From: Carnimonas nigrificans ATCC BAA-78
GTDB taxonomy: Bacteria > Pseudomonadota > Gammaproteobacteria > Pseudomonadales > Halomonadaceae
NCBI RefSeq assembly: GCF_000526695.1
Contig: NZ_JAGO01000010.1
Span: 1-64,000 of the forward strand
Direction: 5' to 3'
Length of the DNA: 64,000 nucleotides
Shown here: piece after piece, positions 37,458 through 47,626 of the stretch
How positions within the stretch are numbered: the stretch's first letter is position 1
Layout of the letters: every line of letters starts with the position of its first letter
Made by a program: the position numbers and the translations under genes
Notes under the pieces: generated by a model
Database searches by the model: none
The model's input: only the letters and a program-made list of their open reading frames with translations
What the model was told of the DNA's origin: nothing

Positions 37458-38791
37458 AAGGCCTCCTCCGTATGCTCTTCATCCGGAAAAACTGCAGCCT
37501 GAAGATCGTCGAGCTGACGTCGAAAATCTTTCATGGTTTCCTCGAACTGGCTTTTCCAATGCCGATGCTCAGTATCGGCCAATTTCAGTGTGTTTTTCCT
37601 GTTCAGCGCCTTATTAAGCCACAATGCCGCACGATCACTTACAGCCTGATGCCAATCAGATAAACGTCGAGCCTCCGCAAAGTCACTATCCTGCTCCACT
37701 CGACCAGGATCCAACCAGTAGCATTCAGTATCAGACAGTTGGTTTTTTTCATCGGCACTCCAACCAGCAGGAAGTGAATGCATATCGAAAGTAAACAGCA
37801 TCAACTCATCAATCAGTATCGTCGTAAAATCATCTCGCCAATCGCGTGTCCCCATATTCTTGCGAGGGCCAGACTCAAGGAAATATTTCAACTCATGTAC
37901 CGTTCTTCTCACTATCGGACGACGTCCAAAGGATCTAAAAGCATCGCGCGTGGGAGGATATATTGATCGTGATTGCCATTGGGGAGGGAGCGAGGCCAAT
38001 AGATAGTTCTGGCCTCCGCGTTCACTGTTCAATTGGGAGATGTTTTGAGGCTTGGTACCACCCAACTTCTGTACTACAAGATCGGGGTAATCGGCATATT
38101 CTTCTCCCTCGAAGTACTTGTTCTCGCGACGAGCCTTGCGCCCCTGCTTGGCATGCTCTCCAAACCGAGCCTCACTCAAGCGTATATGGAATGGATGTAT
38201 CAATGCTGTGGGGTATAGAGGCGCCAGCATAACATAGTTGCTATCTTGAGTAGGGTCTTGGTCTACCAGCCAATATAGCTGTTTGCCCATTGCATGCGAG
38301 CAGGGAGTTCCCTTGGATTCAACAATACCTGCAAATGCATTTACCCAGGTTTCGCCCTCTTCTTGCTTAGGACTTAATGCTCTAATAAGTTCTTGATCTC
38401 TTGTTAGAGAGCGTTCCAGTAATGTTTTACCTTCCCATTCAAGTCGTAAAAATTTATATACATCGAGCGCTGCTGCATTACCGACAACATCCCCTTTGAA
38501 CCCATCACTCAAACAGTGACTGCCAACATACTCAAGCTGCGCCAATTTCCCAGGTTCTACATACAAATTAGTGCCTTTTGCATCAGGGTGGATCGCTTTC
38601 AACGAGTGCGTCACCACCTGTAATTGGCTCACTCGCCGCGCCGCATCAGCAATCCACGTTTGCGGCTCAAACTGCTCTTGTAGTTTCAAATACTTTGGAT
38701 CATCCGGTGACAGCTTCTCAACTTTGGCATTAAAGCGGTCATTAATGAATGAATCGACCAGTTGCCGGATTGATGCAACGGAAGCTGACAT
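37454..38791 (-). CDS. cas8f: Type I-F Cascade large subunit Cas8f (Csy1)
   Basis: Csy1 is the large subunit of the I-F complex and recognises the CC PAM. The 445-residue protein starts MSASVASIRQLVDSFINDRF after an AAGGAG site. Family segments such as KATHSDAKGTNLY (here IHPDAKGTNLYVEPG), GNAAALDVYKFL and NISQLNSERGG are present. It begins the csy1-csy2-csy3-csy4 operon. The cas2-3 gene ends 1,184 bp upstream, whereas in standard loci the two are close together. Confidence 0.93.
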   Translation of the reverse strand: MSASVASIRQLVDSFINDRFNAKVEKLSPDDPKYLKLQEQFEPQTWIADAARRVSQLQVVTHSLKAIHPDAKGTNLYVEPGKLAQLEYVGSHCLSDGFKGDVVGNAAALDVYKFLRLEWEGKTLLERSLTRDQELIRALSPKQEEGETWVNAFAGIVESKGTPCSHAMGKQLYWLVDQDPTQDSNYVMLAPLYPTALIHPFHIRLSEARFGEHAKQGRKARRENKYFEGEEYADYPDLVVQKLGGTKPQNISQLNSERGGQNYLLASLPPQWQSRSIYPPTRDAFRSFGRRPIVRRTVHELKYFLESGPRKNMGTRDWRDDFTTILIDELMLFTFDMHSLPAGWSADEKNQLSDTECYWLDPGRVEQDSDFAEARRLSDWHQAVSDRAALWLNKALNRKNTLKLADTEHRHWKSQFEETMKDFRRQLDDLQAAVFPDEEHTEEAL

Positions 38792-39267
38792 AATCTGCTC
38801 CTTAAAAAACTAAAAATATAGGCGACCTTAATATCTAAGATAACTACAGCATCAACTACTGAGAGCTGTAATACCTTATACCGAGATGTTCATCAACAAA
38901 GGGATTCACGAAAGCGCTCGTTCATTGCCGCGTCCGCACCCAAGCACTCCTAGGAAGTGCTAGGCAAGAGATTATTTGTATTCCCATTACTGTTGTCTCC
39001 TCAGGATCATGCTATTCATTGAAAGAAATAGCTATACTAGTCATCTGCGTAATTTCGGTATGACTCTTCCATACAGGACAGAATGAATGACCTAAGTCAG
39101 AAAACTAACCCGGCAACCCAAATGCTTCACTATGGAGAGCACTCCTCACCTGATGTACCGCGACTTGGCCGTCAGATCCGAGAACCAGTAACAGTTTGTA
39201 AGCACAACATCCTATCCTATAGTTTCAAGGTCGTACTTGCTCCTGGAAACCAACATGGCATAAAATA

Positions 39268-39301
39268 CTGGGTCCTAAGCGCTTATGCGCTTAGGACCCA
39301 G
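39268..39301. repeat. Perfect 15-bp inverted repeat in the cas-locus insert
   Basis: CTGGGTCCTAAGCGC-TTAT-GCGCTTAGGACCCAG forms a 15-bp hairpin without mismatches. TTGTTAATT follows on the plus strand. It could be a terminator that works in either direction, or the end of a former mobile element. Confidence 0.8.
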
Positions 39302-39386
39302 TTGTTAATTATCTTCTACCGGAATGATAACCAACCATTCACACACCTCCCTCTCTACCTACAGAGTATCCATATCGTGTGTTTTC

Positions 39387-39420
39387 ACCCGTTCAATAAG
39401 TGGCCGCTTACTGAACGGGT
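39387..39420. repeat. Second hairpin in the cas-locus insert
   Basis: ACCCGTTCAATAAG and CTTACTGAACGGGT pair with one mismatch around a short centre (TGGCCG). It lies about 85 bp from the first hairpin and has no T-run. Confidence 0.65.
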
Positions 39421-39707
39421 AGCCGCGCGGTAGACTATAGGGTGGCTTCGCAAAAAAGTCAACGCCTAGCACCTCTCAATATAGTCATCCTCAAAGTAGA
39501 CCACTTGCTGGACAGGTTAGCGACTAATCCTATCGGAATGGCAGGTCACTCGAAGACTAACCTCAGTAATCCTTATCAAGCCCATCGAATTCTTTTGACA
39601 AATTTCAATTCATATTGCAAGCACCTCAATGGATTCCGAAAGAGGGGCCAATTCAGCTAAACTACTTTGGTGGCCGAGTAGGCCGCTCAGAAATAGCAGC
39701 TCTCAAA

Positions 39708-39854
39708 TTAAACTGCCGCACAGGCAGCTCAGAAAGCGTTGAGTACGGCGGGGGTTTCGCAAACTGCGTTCGCTGCCGCACAGGCAGCTTGGCAATCTCT
39801 GCAGCGGTGTGCTGCAGAGTGCACACATTCGCTGCGGTGAGGAGTAGGCAGCCC
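39708..39854 (+). CRISPR. Mini CRISPR array 4 between cas2-3 and csy1, opposite orientation
   Basis: Two clear I-F repeats in crRNA sense on the plus strand: 39708-39735 (TTAAACTGCCGCACAGG..GCTCAGAAA) and 39768-39795 (GTTCGCTGCCGCACAGG..GCTTGGCAA), each degenerate at one end. A third, decayed, repeat lies at about 39827-39854. The spacers are exactly 32 nt. Spacer 2 (39796-39827) contains a perfect 9-bp hairpin, CTCTGCAGC-GGTGT-GCTGCAGAG. Confidence 0.85.
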
Positions 39855-39975
39855 TATGAATTGTCCAAACGTTTCTCCCGAGCATGGCACTATGCCTTTG
39901 AATAGCGAGTCTGGATTGCAATACGATGGTAGGGCGGAGTTATCTTAAAACCATCTCCTCTTTCTCAACACGCTC

Positions 39976-42900
39976 CTAGCGACGCACAAACCCAAGTGCT
40001 GGATGAAAGCTCCAACCATAAGGCGCATAGTTTGCATTAAGCTGAGCACGACCAAACTTGCAAGCGCATACCTCAATTGATAGCTCCATTGCCTCCGCCT
40101 GGTGTGTTAGAGCATCTAGATAATCAACATCATTCCAGGGAGAAATGTGCTGATTTTGAACGACCGAGTCAGGCAATCTACCTATTTCGGTCTCGGCAGG
40201 GCGCCAATCCTCATGTCGCCCCTCTCTATCAACTCTCTTGACCTCATATTCTTCGCCAGTTTCATCAGGTAAGAGTAGATACTCTTGCTTGCTCTCGGAA
40301 CTATCACGGAAACGTTGTTGCTGCATAGGCAAAGCAGACAAGCTCATGGAACAGGGCCTGAAAAATAGGTACGCCCCTAGTGTGGTACGAGTTGCTTCGC
40401 CACGACGCTTGCGAGGATTCAGTCTATTGGTAGATAAAGTGCTGTTCTCTACCTTCATTAGCGCTGACAAACGAGCATGCTCAAGATCAGAAAGTTTTCC
40501 TTTGATATCCAGATTTTCTGCAGACAATAGGCGTGGTCGAGAGTCTATGCACGAAATTTCGCTCTCTCTTAGCAAGTCACTCATTTGATGAGAGTTCAGT
40601 AACCATGCACCCTCCTCAAACCCAGGCTTGCTATAGGCAACTTCTTTCTTCTTTAGGTGCCGCACATTAGTCGACAGTAAGGCCACATTTGGAGTATTCG
40701 CTATCCGTTCACGGTGGCGTTGAATACGGCCAGCCAGCTGGATAATCGAACGCATTGATGATGGCTCCACGATCGTCCAGTCATAATCGTGATCTCTACC
40801 AACCTCTGTTACAGGCGAGCCAAGTACTATAAATAGTTGATCAGACGCACCTTGCGCATCAATACGCTGACGTATATCAGTCAGTTCAAAGACAGCATTC
40901 GGTGAGTGTCGATCGAGACAAACATCCAGCCGTTCCTCTATACGCGAACGTAGCAGCAACGGAAACTGGGAGTGGTAAACGCATAGATGAATATGGTGAT
41001 TCTCGGGAAGGCTGGCCTGGTAAAGCACTTTAGCCGTAGCGACCAATGGCTCTATATTAGCCATGCGAATCAACCCAAAACTGATGCGCTTACCACTCGC
41101 GGGGTCAATACTGTGATGATGACCATGTAACAGGAGCGCGTTATCAACGAAGCATTCTGCAAGCGCCTGATGAATATCCTCACTACGTGCAGAAGGAGAA
41201 GATAACTGCGCCAGATATGCTTTCCGTAACACATCCTTATTTGCCAATCGTGCCGATCTGCGCTGAGCAAATGCTTGATGTGCGGTATCGAAAGAGGCTA
41301 TATCACTGCATTGGTGTTGCGTGCATCCATATTCATCAAACCAGGCGCAATATGGTGCGGCTGTTAAACCAACTGTCCCGCGATGTCGCTGATACTCCGC
41401 TCGTCCTTCATAGTAAGCGTCGAACAGCCCACTGACCAATGCGGGAGGTAATGTTGCAGAAGAGAGCAGCACCCGGGAACCAAGCAGCCCCGCCCAGTAC
41501 ACCAAGCGTGTAACAGCAGGCAAATCCTTGATATCAAAATCATCGGGCTCATCCAATACCAGGTCGCTACTCATCAAGCGCAACATCGGTACAATCTGAT
41601 GCCCGCCTCTCATGCTTTCAGTAGCAGGCATCAAATGATCAATGGTGCACACCAACACCGGCGCAGCAATCAGAGAACGCGTATTGGGATCTTTAGCAAC
41701 CCGGCTCAGCAAAGGATGATCATCAATCTGACCGTCGTAGCGTACGTGGAGCTGCTCATCCAGCAGCTCCGCACGAGATTCCGAGCCTCCCCGCTCTCTC
41801 TGCTGATGTTCAAATAGGGCTTTGGAAGCACTCCCCCCACGCGGATAGCCAAATCATCACTTCCCAGGCCCAACTTGTTGCGATACGTCTGCCCGGTCTG
41901 AAGTGTCAGAGTTCTTAAGCCAAGAGCGATAGAAAACCGAGTGCCTTCATCAGGATCACTGAGGGCGTACATGATACGACCGTTCGCGATCGTTTTCCCA
42001 CACCCCGTAGACGCCATATTGATACCAAAGAAACCATGCTCACGGCTCTTTTCACGCAGGCCAGCGGCAAGGTCAAACGCTGTATCCTGCCAGCGAAATC
42101 GAGCATCACGGCTACGCTGGCGAAATCCTTTATGACGAGCAATACGCGACAGCCCAGCCATCATATCAGGCAAACGGTGCACTATTTCCGCCACATTACG
42201 TGTAACACCTAGCAGGTGTTCATCCAAAGACTGGCAAAGCTTCGTTTTTCCTTCGATTTTCAACGTATTGGCAAAGAGCGAAGTAGACCACTTTCCCGCA
42301 AGACGCCCCTTATCTTCAAGACTCGAATAGTAGTGATCAGCCAGCATCAATGCCATGCGTGAGACATGCATTAGGAAAGGAGATTCCAATGGAGGCGAAG
42401 TCTTCAACTCCCTTAGCTGCCTAGCTACACGATTAGCACGTTTACACCACTCATCGTGCGAAATGGGCAACCCTTTGGAAAATTGCCAATAAGGCTGAAT
42501 TTCCGTTTGAGACGCATCGCTAATCTGCTCATTCCAGGCGGCCGATAGTTCCCTTGGCAGGGATGGGATAGCCGAGGGGGAAAGAACACCCTTTTTACCG
42601 ACTCGCTCCTGATGGCCGTTATGATCATAAGCAGGTTGGGCTGGTAATCTATGATGGCTGATAATTAGCCAACCGATGGCCGCAGCTAAAGGCGGAAGAT
42701 GCGTAAAGGGGCGCTGTTCATCAGCGTCAAGAGTATCCAAACCGTCCCGTTTAAGACAATCAAGCCACTCGTGTTGATCAATAGAGCTATATTGTTCAAG
42801 CCGAGTGAGCCACGCTTGGTCATCCTCCTCTCCCACAAATGCTTCCAGCAACCTAAGGGAGACCCACTCATGACGATAGAGATTGCGCCCTGTGAGACTC

Positions 42901-43313
42901 CCTCGCAGTCGTGCCTGAAACGCATCACTCGCTTTTCCCAGATCGTGAAATAACGCGGCCATGGATGACAATAGCTGAATAAGGTGACCGCTGTGCCAAT
43001 CATTTTCATCTGATTCGCGAACAATGTTACGTCGCGTCGTATTCGTCGGTGTGGCGCCTTTTAGATTGAACTGACCAGCATTACCTACAATCCAAAGTAA
43101 TTCACTATGGTCATGACCACGTATCCAGTGACAAGCAACAGCGGTATTTTTTCTGGCACGTTTTCGCAACAGTTTGCGAAGCGTATCAAGCCCTGCCTGA
43201 GTAATCGGTGTTTGCCAGGTACGGTCCCCCCGACGCTCCGCAAACTGATCAAGAATACGCCGAGTTTCTTTCAACGCATTTTTGCTGCACTGAGAAACAA
43301 ATAAAACATTCAT
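39976..43313 (-). CDS. cas2-3: Type I-F Cas2-Cas3 fusion nuclease-helicase, frameshifted
   Basis: Cas2-3 has a Cas2 domain for spacer integration with Cas1, plus HD nuclease and superfamily 2 helicase domains for target destruction. The Cas2 domain (MNVLFVSQCSKNALKETRR) comes first, then HD residues (LFHDLGKAS; SHHRLP), and Walker A NMASTGCGKT. The second frame carries DEPDDFD, LLSSATLP, GSPVTEVGRDHDYDW and QLAGRIQRHR. The frames join only if a C6 tract at 41833-41838 (G6 in the coding strand) had seven bases. Then RVGG continues SASKALFEHQQRE with no stop, giving about 1,112 residues, the normal length. As read, translation leaves the frame there and stops at 41706. Confidence 0.93.
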
Positions 43314-44284
43314 ACACAGCGCGTTCCCAAATCCAGTGCGACTTCCTTGACAGTATCAATCATGAAATCAAGTGACTCGGTACGGGTTAAACGTTCGATA
43401 CAGGACTGGCGAAACTCTTGCTCCTCATCTCCCTTCATGGCTGATATAAATGCCTGGGGAAGAATAACGGCATCCTTGATTAAATCAGCAATATCAAACA
43501 CTAGCCCACCCCGACGGGTTTTCCCGTGCAGTACAGCCAAACCATGCGGGATACCCAAGACCCAGGTTGCAGTGGCGGCTAATCCATAAGCCAGATAATT
43601 GCCATGATCAAGAAAACGGTTAGCTGGATCAGCCCCTTTCCCCCGTTTGGCTCTAGTAAATTCACCATAATCCACCGCAGATACTGCTAATTTGAATAAC
43701 GTTTTAGTTAAACGCGCTTCCAGTGTTAGAAGATCAACGGTGCTCGCCGCATTGGCAATCGACTCACGTTGAGGAGCAAGCGCCTGATTAAGCGCATCTG
43801 AAGGAATAGAAAAACCCGAATCACGCAATGCACGGTGATTCCAAAGGGCTGCAATTCGCTCTAATCTGCGTAGTTGAAACAAACGCGCCGCTTGCAACCT
43901 CAAATCATCATCAAACCAAAAGCGAACCCAGTGCTGAAGATACTCCGTCGGGCGATACTCACTCTGGGGTGTTAGCCAGGCAACATCCACATCGACCTCA
44001 GTTGCCGAAAACAGTGGTGTCCCACCACCGCCACAAAAACCAACTAAAACGCCAGCCTTGGAAAGCTCGCGCATAGCCGCTTGAGTAATGGAAGTACCGG
44101 TTCCCAAAAGAAGTGATGTGGTATTGGCAATTGGGATATTCCAGTAGCGTGACCGGCTGCCCTCATCTGTAACGTATTCAACACGGCCACCATTTACCAA
44201 TACTCGACAATGCTGAAGATAATAAAGGTTTGCACGTTTGGAGTGGAGAATGGTTTTCAATTCATTTGAAGCTATCTCTTCCAT
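43310..44284 (-). CDS. cas1: Type I-F Cas1 integrase
   Basis: Cas1 inserts new spacers next to the leader. The 324-residue protein starts MEEIASNELKTILHSKRANLYYLQ, the usual I-F beginning; the ATG at 44284 is 6-7 bases after GGAGG and is preferred to that at 44290. Catalytic residues are visible as Glu in LLTLEARLTKTLFK, His in GLAVLHGKTRRGG, and Asp in LVFDIADLIKD. It overlaps cas2-3 by 4 bp and is about 130 bp from the main array. Confidence 0.95.
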   Translation of the reverse strand: MEEIASNELKTILHSKRANLYYLQHCRVLVNGGRVEYVTDEGSRSRYWNIPIANTTSLLLGTGTSITQAAMRELSKAGVLVGFCGGGGTPLFSATEVDVDVAWLTPQSEYRPTEYLQHWVRFWFDDDLRLQAARLFQLRRLERIAALWNHRALRDSGFSIPSDALNQALAPQRESIANAASTVDLLTLEARLTKTLFKLAVSAVDYGEFTRAKRGKGADPANRFLDHGNYLAYGLAATATWVLGIPHGLAVLHGKTRRGGLVFDIADLIKDAVILPQAFISAMKGDEEQEFRQSCIERLTRTESLDFMIDTVKEVALDLGTRCV

Positions 44285-44356
44285 TACCATCCTCCTTCAG
44301 TGATAAACACAAGGATACCAGAGACAGCACATAGACATGTGCTTCACACAGGCTAG

Positions 44357-44405
44357 AGCGATGACCGTAGACTACCATTTTTTGACCTTTATAACGGTCA
44401 TCGCT
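44357..44405. promoter_or_regulatory. Inverted repeat between cas1 and the main CRISPR array
   Basis: AGCGATGACCGT (44357-44368) and ACGGTCATCGCT (44394-44405) are perfect 12-bp complements with a 25-nt loop. The right arm also overlaps a smaller palindrome, TGACC-TTTATAAC-GGTCA. It lies upstream of cas1 and directly beyond the distal end of the array, so it could be an operator, an attenuator or a stop for pre-crRNA transcription. Confidence 0.6.
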
Positions 44406-44413
44406 TAATAAAG

Positions 44414-45401
44414 TATCAAGGCTACCTGTGCGGCAACGAACCTGCATTACTCCCCTAGCCATGTCCGCGTACTTTTCTGAGCTGCCTGTGCGGCAGCGAA
44501 CAACTCCATGCGAGAGGCCCAGAAATCACTGAATTTCTGAGCTGCCTGTGCGGCAGCGAACTTGGGAGGCAGCAGCGTGTGATCAGTCATGGATTTCTGA
44601 GCTGCCTGTGCGGCAGCGAACCAGCTCTCATGGCTATCCAGCCGCGGGCCAATTTTCTGAGCTGCCTGCGCGGCAGCGAACAGATAACTCGCACCTCCCA
44701 GTTGATACCTACTTTTCTGAGCTGCCTGCGCGGCAGCGAACCTGGATCGCTTGTTGCTGAGGCCTCAGCAAATTTTCTGAGCTGCCTGCGCGGCAGCGAA
44801 CTGGCGATTCTGCTCGGTTCACCATGCCTTACTTTTCTGAGCTGCCTGCGCGGCAGCGAACAGGAAATACGACGCGACCACGCTGACAACAGTTTTCTGA
44901 GCTGCCTGCGCGGCAGCGAACAAATTTCGATGACGTTTAACAGATTGAATATTTTTCTGAGCTGCCTGCGCGGCAGCGAACCTCAGGTGGCTGATGATGA
45001 TGTTTTGAATTTTTTTCTGAGCTGCCTGCGCGGCAGCGAACTTAACCACGTTATCAAAGAGCACCGGACAGCGTTTCTGAGCTGCCTGCGCGGCAGCGAA
45101 CGCCGCCCTGGGTGTTCGCCAATCAAGCGTTAATTTCTGAGCTGCCTGCGCGGCAGCGAACGGATTTCCCGACCGCTGCGACGCATCGCCAATTTTCTGA
45201 GCTGCCTGCGCGGCAGCGAACTCCCTCCACGCCATACCACTTTGCCAACGATATTTCTGAGCTGCCTGCGCGGCAGCGAACCTTTCCACGCTTGGAACGC
45301 TCGCATTGCTGACTTTCTGAGCTGCCTGCGCGGCAGCGAACTGCTTGGCTACATGCGCTCGTCCGATAACACTTTTCTGAGCTGCCTGCGCGGCAGCGAA
45401 C
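44414..45401 (-). CRISPR. Main type I-F CRISPR array (array 5)
   Basis: Seventeen 28-nt repeats, starting at 44414 and then every 60 bp to 45374, and sixteen 32-nt spacers. The consensus on the plus strand is TTTCTGAGCTGCC..GGCAGCGAAC. The crRNA sense is minus and the leader is on the right. The repeat at 44414 is degenerate, as expected for the old end. The next three carry CTGTGCGG, while all leader-side repeats carry CTGCGCGG. All spacers are different by eye. The repeat palindrome CTGCC..GGCAG is the Cas6f hairpin. Confidence 0.98.
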
Positions 45402-45570
45402 TAGAACACTAAAAAGGTAACTCACTGATAAACAAACAACAATCCAACCTGCCCATATATCCCCCCCTTTTCCGCAAAGGGTCTTTAACCTGTTGATTTA
45501 TTTAGGATAGAGAACGTGGTTATAAAAAGGGTCTGGACAAGGGGTAGCTACATGATAGGACTTTTAGGCA
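45402..45570 (-). promoter_or_regulatory. Leader of the main type I-F array
   Basis: AT-rich sequence next to the conserved last repeat. It begins TAGAACACTAAAAAGG, followed by TGATAAACAAACAAC. On the minus strand it contains AATCAACAGGTTA at 45486-45498, a perfect match to the IHF consensus WATCAANNNNTTR, 85 bp from the first repeat. The pre-crRNA promoter should lie here; its outer limit is a guess. Confidence 0.75.
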
Positions 45571-45666
45571 CAAGCTCATATTGGGAGAAGGTTTGCCCTG
45601 TACAGATTAAAGCAATCACTGAAAAATAAACTCATCGCTCAATTGTTCATTACGCCCAAACACAAA

Positions 45667-45696
45667 ACGCCCTGCCATCTTTCGATAGCAGGGCGT
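45667..45696 (-). terminator. Terminator after rpsA
   Basis: On the minus strand, ACGCCCTGC and its complement GCAGGGCGT form a 9-bp stem, followed by TTTTGTG. It separates rpsA from the CRISPR leader. Confidence 0.75.
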
Positions 45697-45758
45697 TTCC
45701 TTTAAGGCTCAGCCGTGGTGGCTAGCCTTGGCTTTGATCAATCAGCCACTGGCAGGAA

Positions 45759-47435
45759 TTAGTCCTGGCTCAGTTTCTGTTTGATCAGGTCACCGATGGT
45801 GGTCGGGCCTTCAGACTCGGGCTCTTCGGTACGCAGCTTGTTCAGCTCGCGACGAGTATCAGCCTGATCTTTCGCACGTACAGAGATGTTGATCTGACGG
45901 TTTTTGCGATCGACGTTAACGATACGGCCTTCAACCTTGTCGCCTACGTTGATAGCGGTGCGAGCATCTTCGATACGCTCTTCAGCGATTTCGGAAGCTT
46001 TCAGTACAGCGACAACGTCGGTAGCGAGTTCAACATATGCTTCTTTCGCATCAACTTCAGTGACGGTACCGGAAACCAGTGCGCCTTTGTCGTTCACAGC
46101 CAGGAACTCGGAAACCGGGTCACTTTCCAGCTGCTTGATGCCGAGAGAGATGCGCTCGCGCTCAGGATCAATGGAGAGGATAACCGCTTCTGCTTCATCA
46201 CCTTTCTTATAGTGACGAACGGCTTCTTCGCCTTGCTCGGACCAGGAGATGTCAGAGAGGTGAACCAGACCATCAATGCCACCGTTCAGGCCGATAAAGA
46301 TACCGAAATCGGTAATCGACTTGATGGTGCCAGCAACGCGGTCGCCCTTGTTGTAGTTGGCGCTGAACTCTTCCCACGGGTTAGCAGTGGTCTGCTTGAT
46401 ACCGAGAGAAATACGACGACGTTCTTCGTCGATGTCGAGTACCATGACGTTAACGTCTTCACCTACCTGCACAACCTTGGAAGGATGGATGTTCTTGTTG
46501 GTCCAATCCATTTCGGATACGTGAACCAGACCTTCAACACCTTCTTCCAGCTCGGCAAAGCAGCCGTAGTCAGTCAGATTAGTGACTTTGGCAGCGACAA
46601 CAGTGCCTTCCGGGTAACGACCCTTGATGTTGACCCACGGATCTTCGCCCAGCTGTTTCAGACCGAGGGAAACACGGTTGCGCTCGCGATCGAACTTGAG
46701 CACTTTAACGTTGATTTCGTCGCCAACAGAGACGATTTCAGACGGATGCTTGATGCGCTTCCATGCCATGTCGGTGATGTGCAGAAGGCCATCAACGCCG
46801 CCGAGATCAACGAAGGCACCGTAGTCGGTAAGGTTTTTAACGATACCCTTGATCTGCTGACCTTCCTGCAGAGTAGCGAGGAGCGCTTCACGCTCGGCAC
46901 TGTTTTCTGCTTCGAGGACCGCACGACGGGAAACCACAACGTTGTTGCGCTTGGCGTCGAGTTTGATCACCTTGAAATCAAGTTCCTTGTTTTCAAGATG
47001 AGTGGTATCGCGGACAGGGCGCACGTCTACCAGAGAACCAGGCAGGAACGCACGGATAGAGTTGACATCAACAGTGAAGCCACCCTTGACCTTGCCATTG
47101 ATAACGCCCTTGACGATCTCTTCGTCTTCGAACGCTTTCTCGAGTTCTTTCCACGCTTCAGCACGTTTGGCTTTTTCACGGGACAGACGAGTTTCACCGA
47201 AGCCATCTTCTACCGCTTCCAGTGCAACGCTGACTTCATCGCCAACGCCAACGGTCAGTTCGCCGTTTTCGTCCTTGAACTGCGAGGCCGGGATCTGACC
47301 TTCGGACTTCAGACCTGCGTTAACAGTGATCCAGTCGCCGTCGATATCCACGATTGTTGCGGTAACAATCGCACCCGGTTCCATGTTGATGTCGTTTAGA
47401 GACTGTTCAAACAGCTCAGCAAAGCTTTCGCTCAT
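45759..47435 (-). CDS. rpsA: 30S ribosomal protein S1
   Basis: S1 binds mRNA and helps it onto the 30S subunit. The 558-residue protein has six S1 RNA-binding repeats, visible as recurring segments such as [26 protein letters not shown] and [27 protein letters not shown]. The length and N-terminus ([13 protein letters not shown]) are normal. It follows cmk, as in nearly all gammaproteobacteria. The usual next gene, ihfB, is not here but 17 kb away and inverted. Confidence 0.97.
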   Translation of the reverse strand: MSESFAELFEQSLNDINMEPGAIVTATIVDIDGDWITVNAGLKSEGQIPASQFKDENGELTVGVGDEVSVALEAVEDGFGETRLSREKAKRAEAWKELEKAFEDEEIVKGVINGKVKGGFTVDVNSIRAFLPGSLVDVRPVRDTTHLENKELDFKVIKLDAKRNNVVVSRRAVLEAENSAEREALLATLQEGQQIKGIVKNLTDYGAFVDLGGVDGLLHITDMAWKRIKHPSEIVSVGDEINVKVLKFDRERNRVSLGLKQLGEDPWVNIKGRYPEGTVVAAKVTNLTDYGCFAELEEGVEGLVHVSEMDWTNKNIHPSKVVQVGEDVNVMVLDIDEERRRISLGIKQTTANPWEEFSANYNKGDRVAGTIKSITDFGIFIGLNGGIDGLVHLSDISWSEQGEEAVRHYKKGDEAEAVILSIDPERERISLGIKQLESDPVSEFLAVNDKGALVSGTVTEVDAKEAYVELATDVVAVLKASEIAEERIEDARTAINVGDKVEGRIVNVDRKNRQINISVRAKDQADTRRELNKLRTEEPESEGPTTIGDLIKQKLSQD

Positions 47436-47626
47436 GTTATTCCTGCGTGATCTTCGTTAGACGGCAGAATAGCCGCGATCTCCATACCACCAGCGAGTAT
47501 GGGCCAATGTAATGCACTCTGAGGATGTTAACGCTGGTTCGACGTTATGCGCCTTTCCTGAGATAGTCGGCAGATAACGCCCTCACATCTGGACAGAGCA
47601 CCTTGAGAAGCAAACAGCTCGGCCAT

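Larger units (their letters stand above)
38792..39975. other. 1.18-kb insert in the cas locus between cas2-3 and csy1
   Basis: AT-richer sequence with no convincing gene; it must contain the csy promoter. It holds a perfect 15-bp hairpin at 39268, a second hairpin at 39387 and a mini-array at 39708, which is oriented opposite to all other arrays. No transposase was recognised. Confidence 0.6.

Noticed and set aside
39083-39433. 116-codon ORF in the cas-locus insert
   Set aside because: It runs through the perfect 15-bp palindrome, has no recognisable domain and no good ribosome binding site. An anti-CRISPR or toxin gene could not be supported.
39666-39693. Possible extra degenerate repeat (GGCCGCTCAGAAA) left of mini-array 4
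   Set aside because: The spacing to the next repeat would leave only 14 nt for a spacer, so it is not counted.
39736-39767. Seven-base similarity of mini-array spacer 1 to a site at 39463 as a self-target
   Set aside because: Too short to be meaningful and not next to a CC PAM.
44579-45133. Long ORFs with FLSCLRGSE repeats, and the opposite FAAAQAAQK repeats, across the CRISPR array
   Set aside because: These are translations of the CRISPR repeats at 60-bp spacing, not proteins.
46212-47399. 395-codon plus-strand ORF opposite rpsA
   Set aside because: Antisense shadow of the highly biased rpsA gene; no family content.
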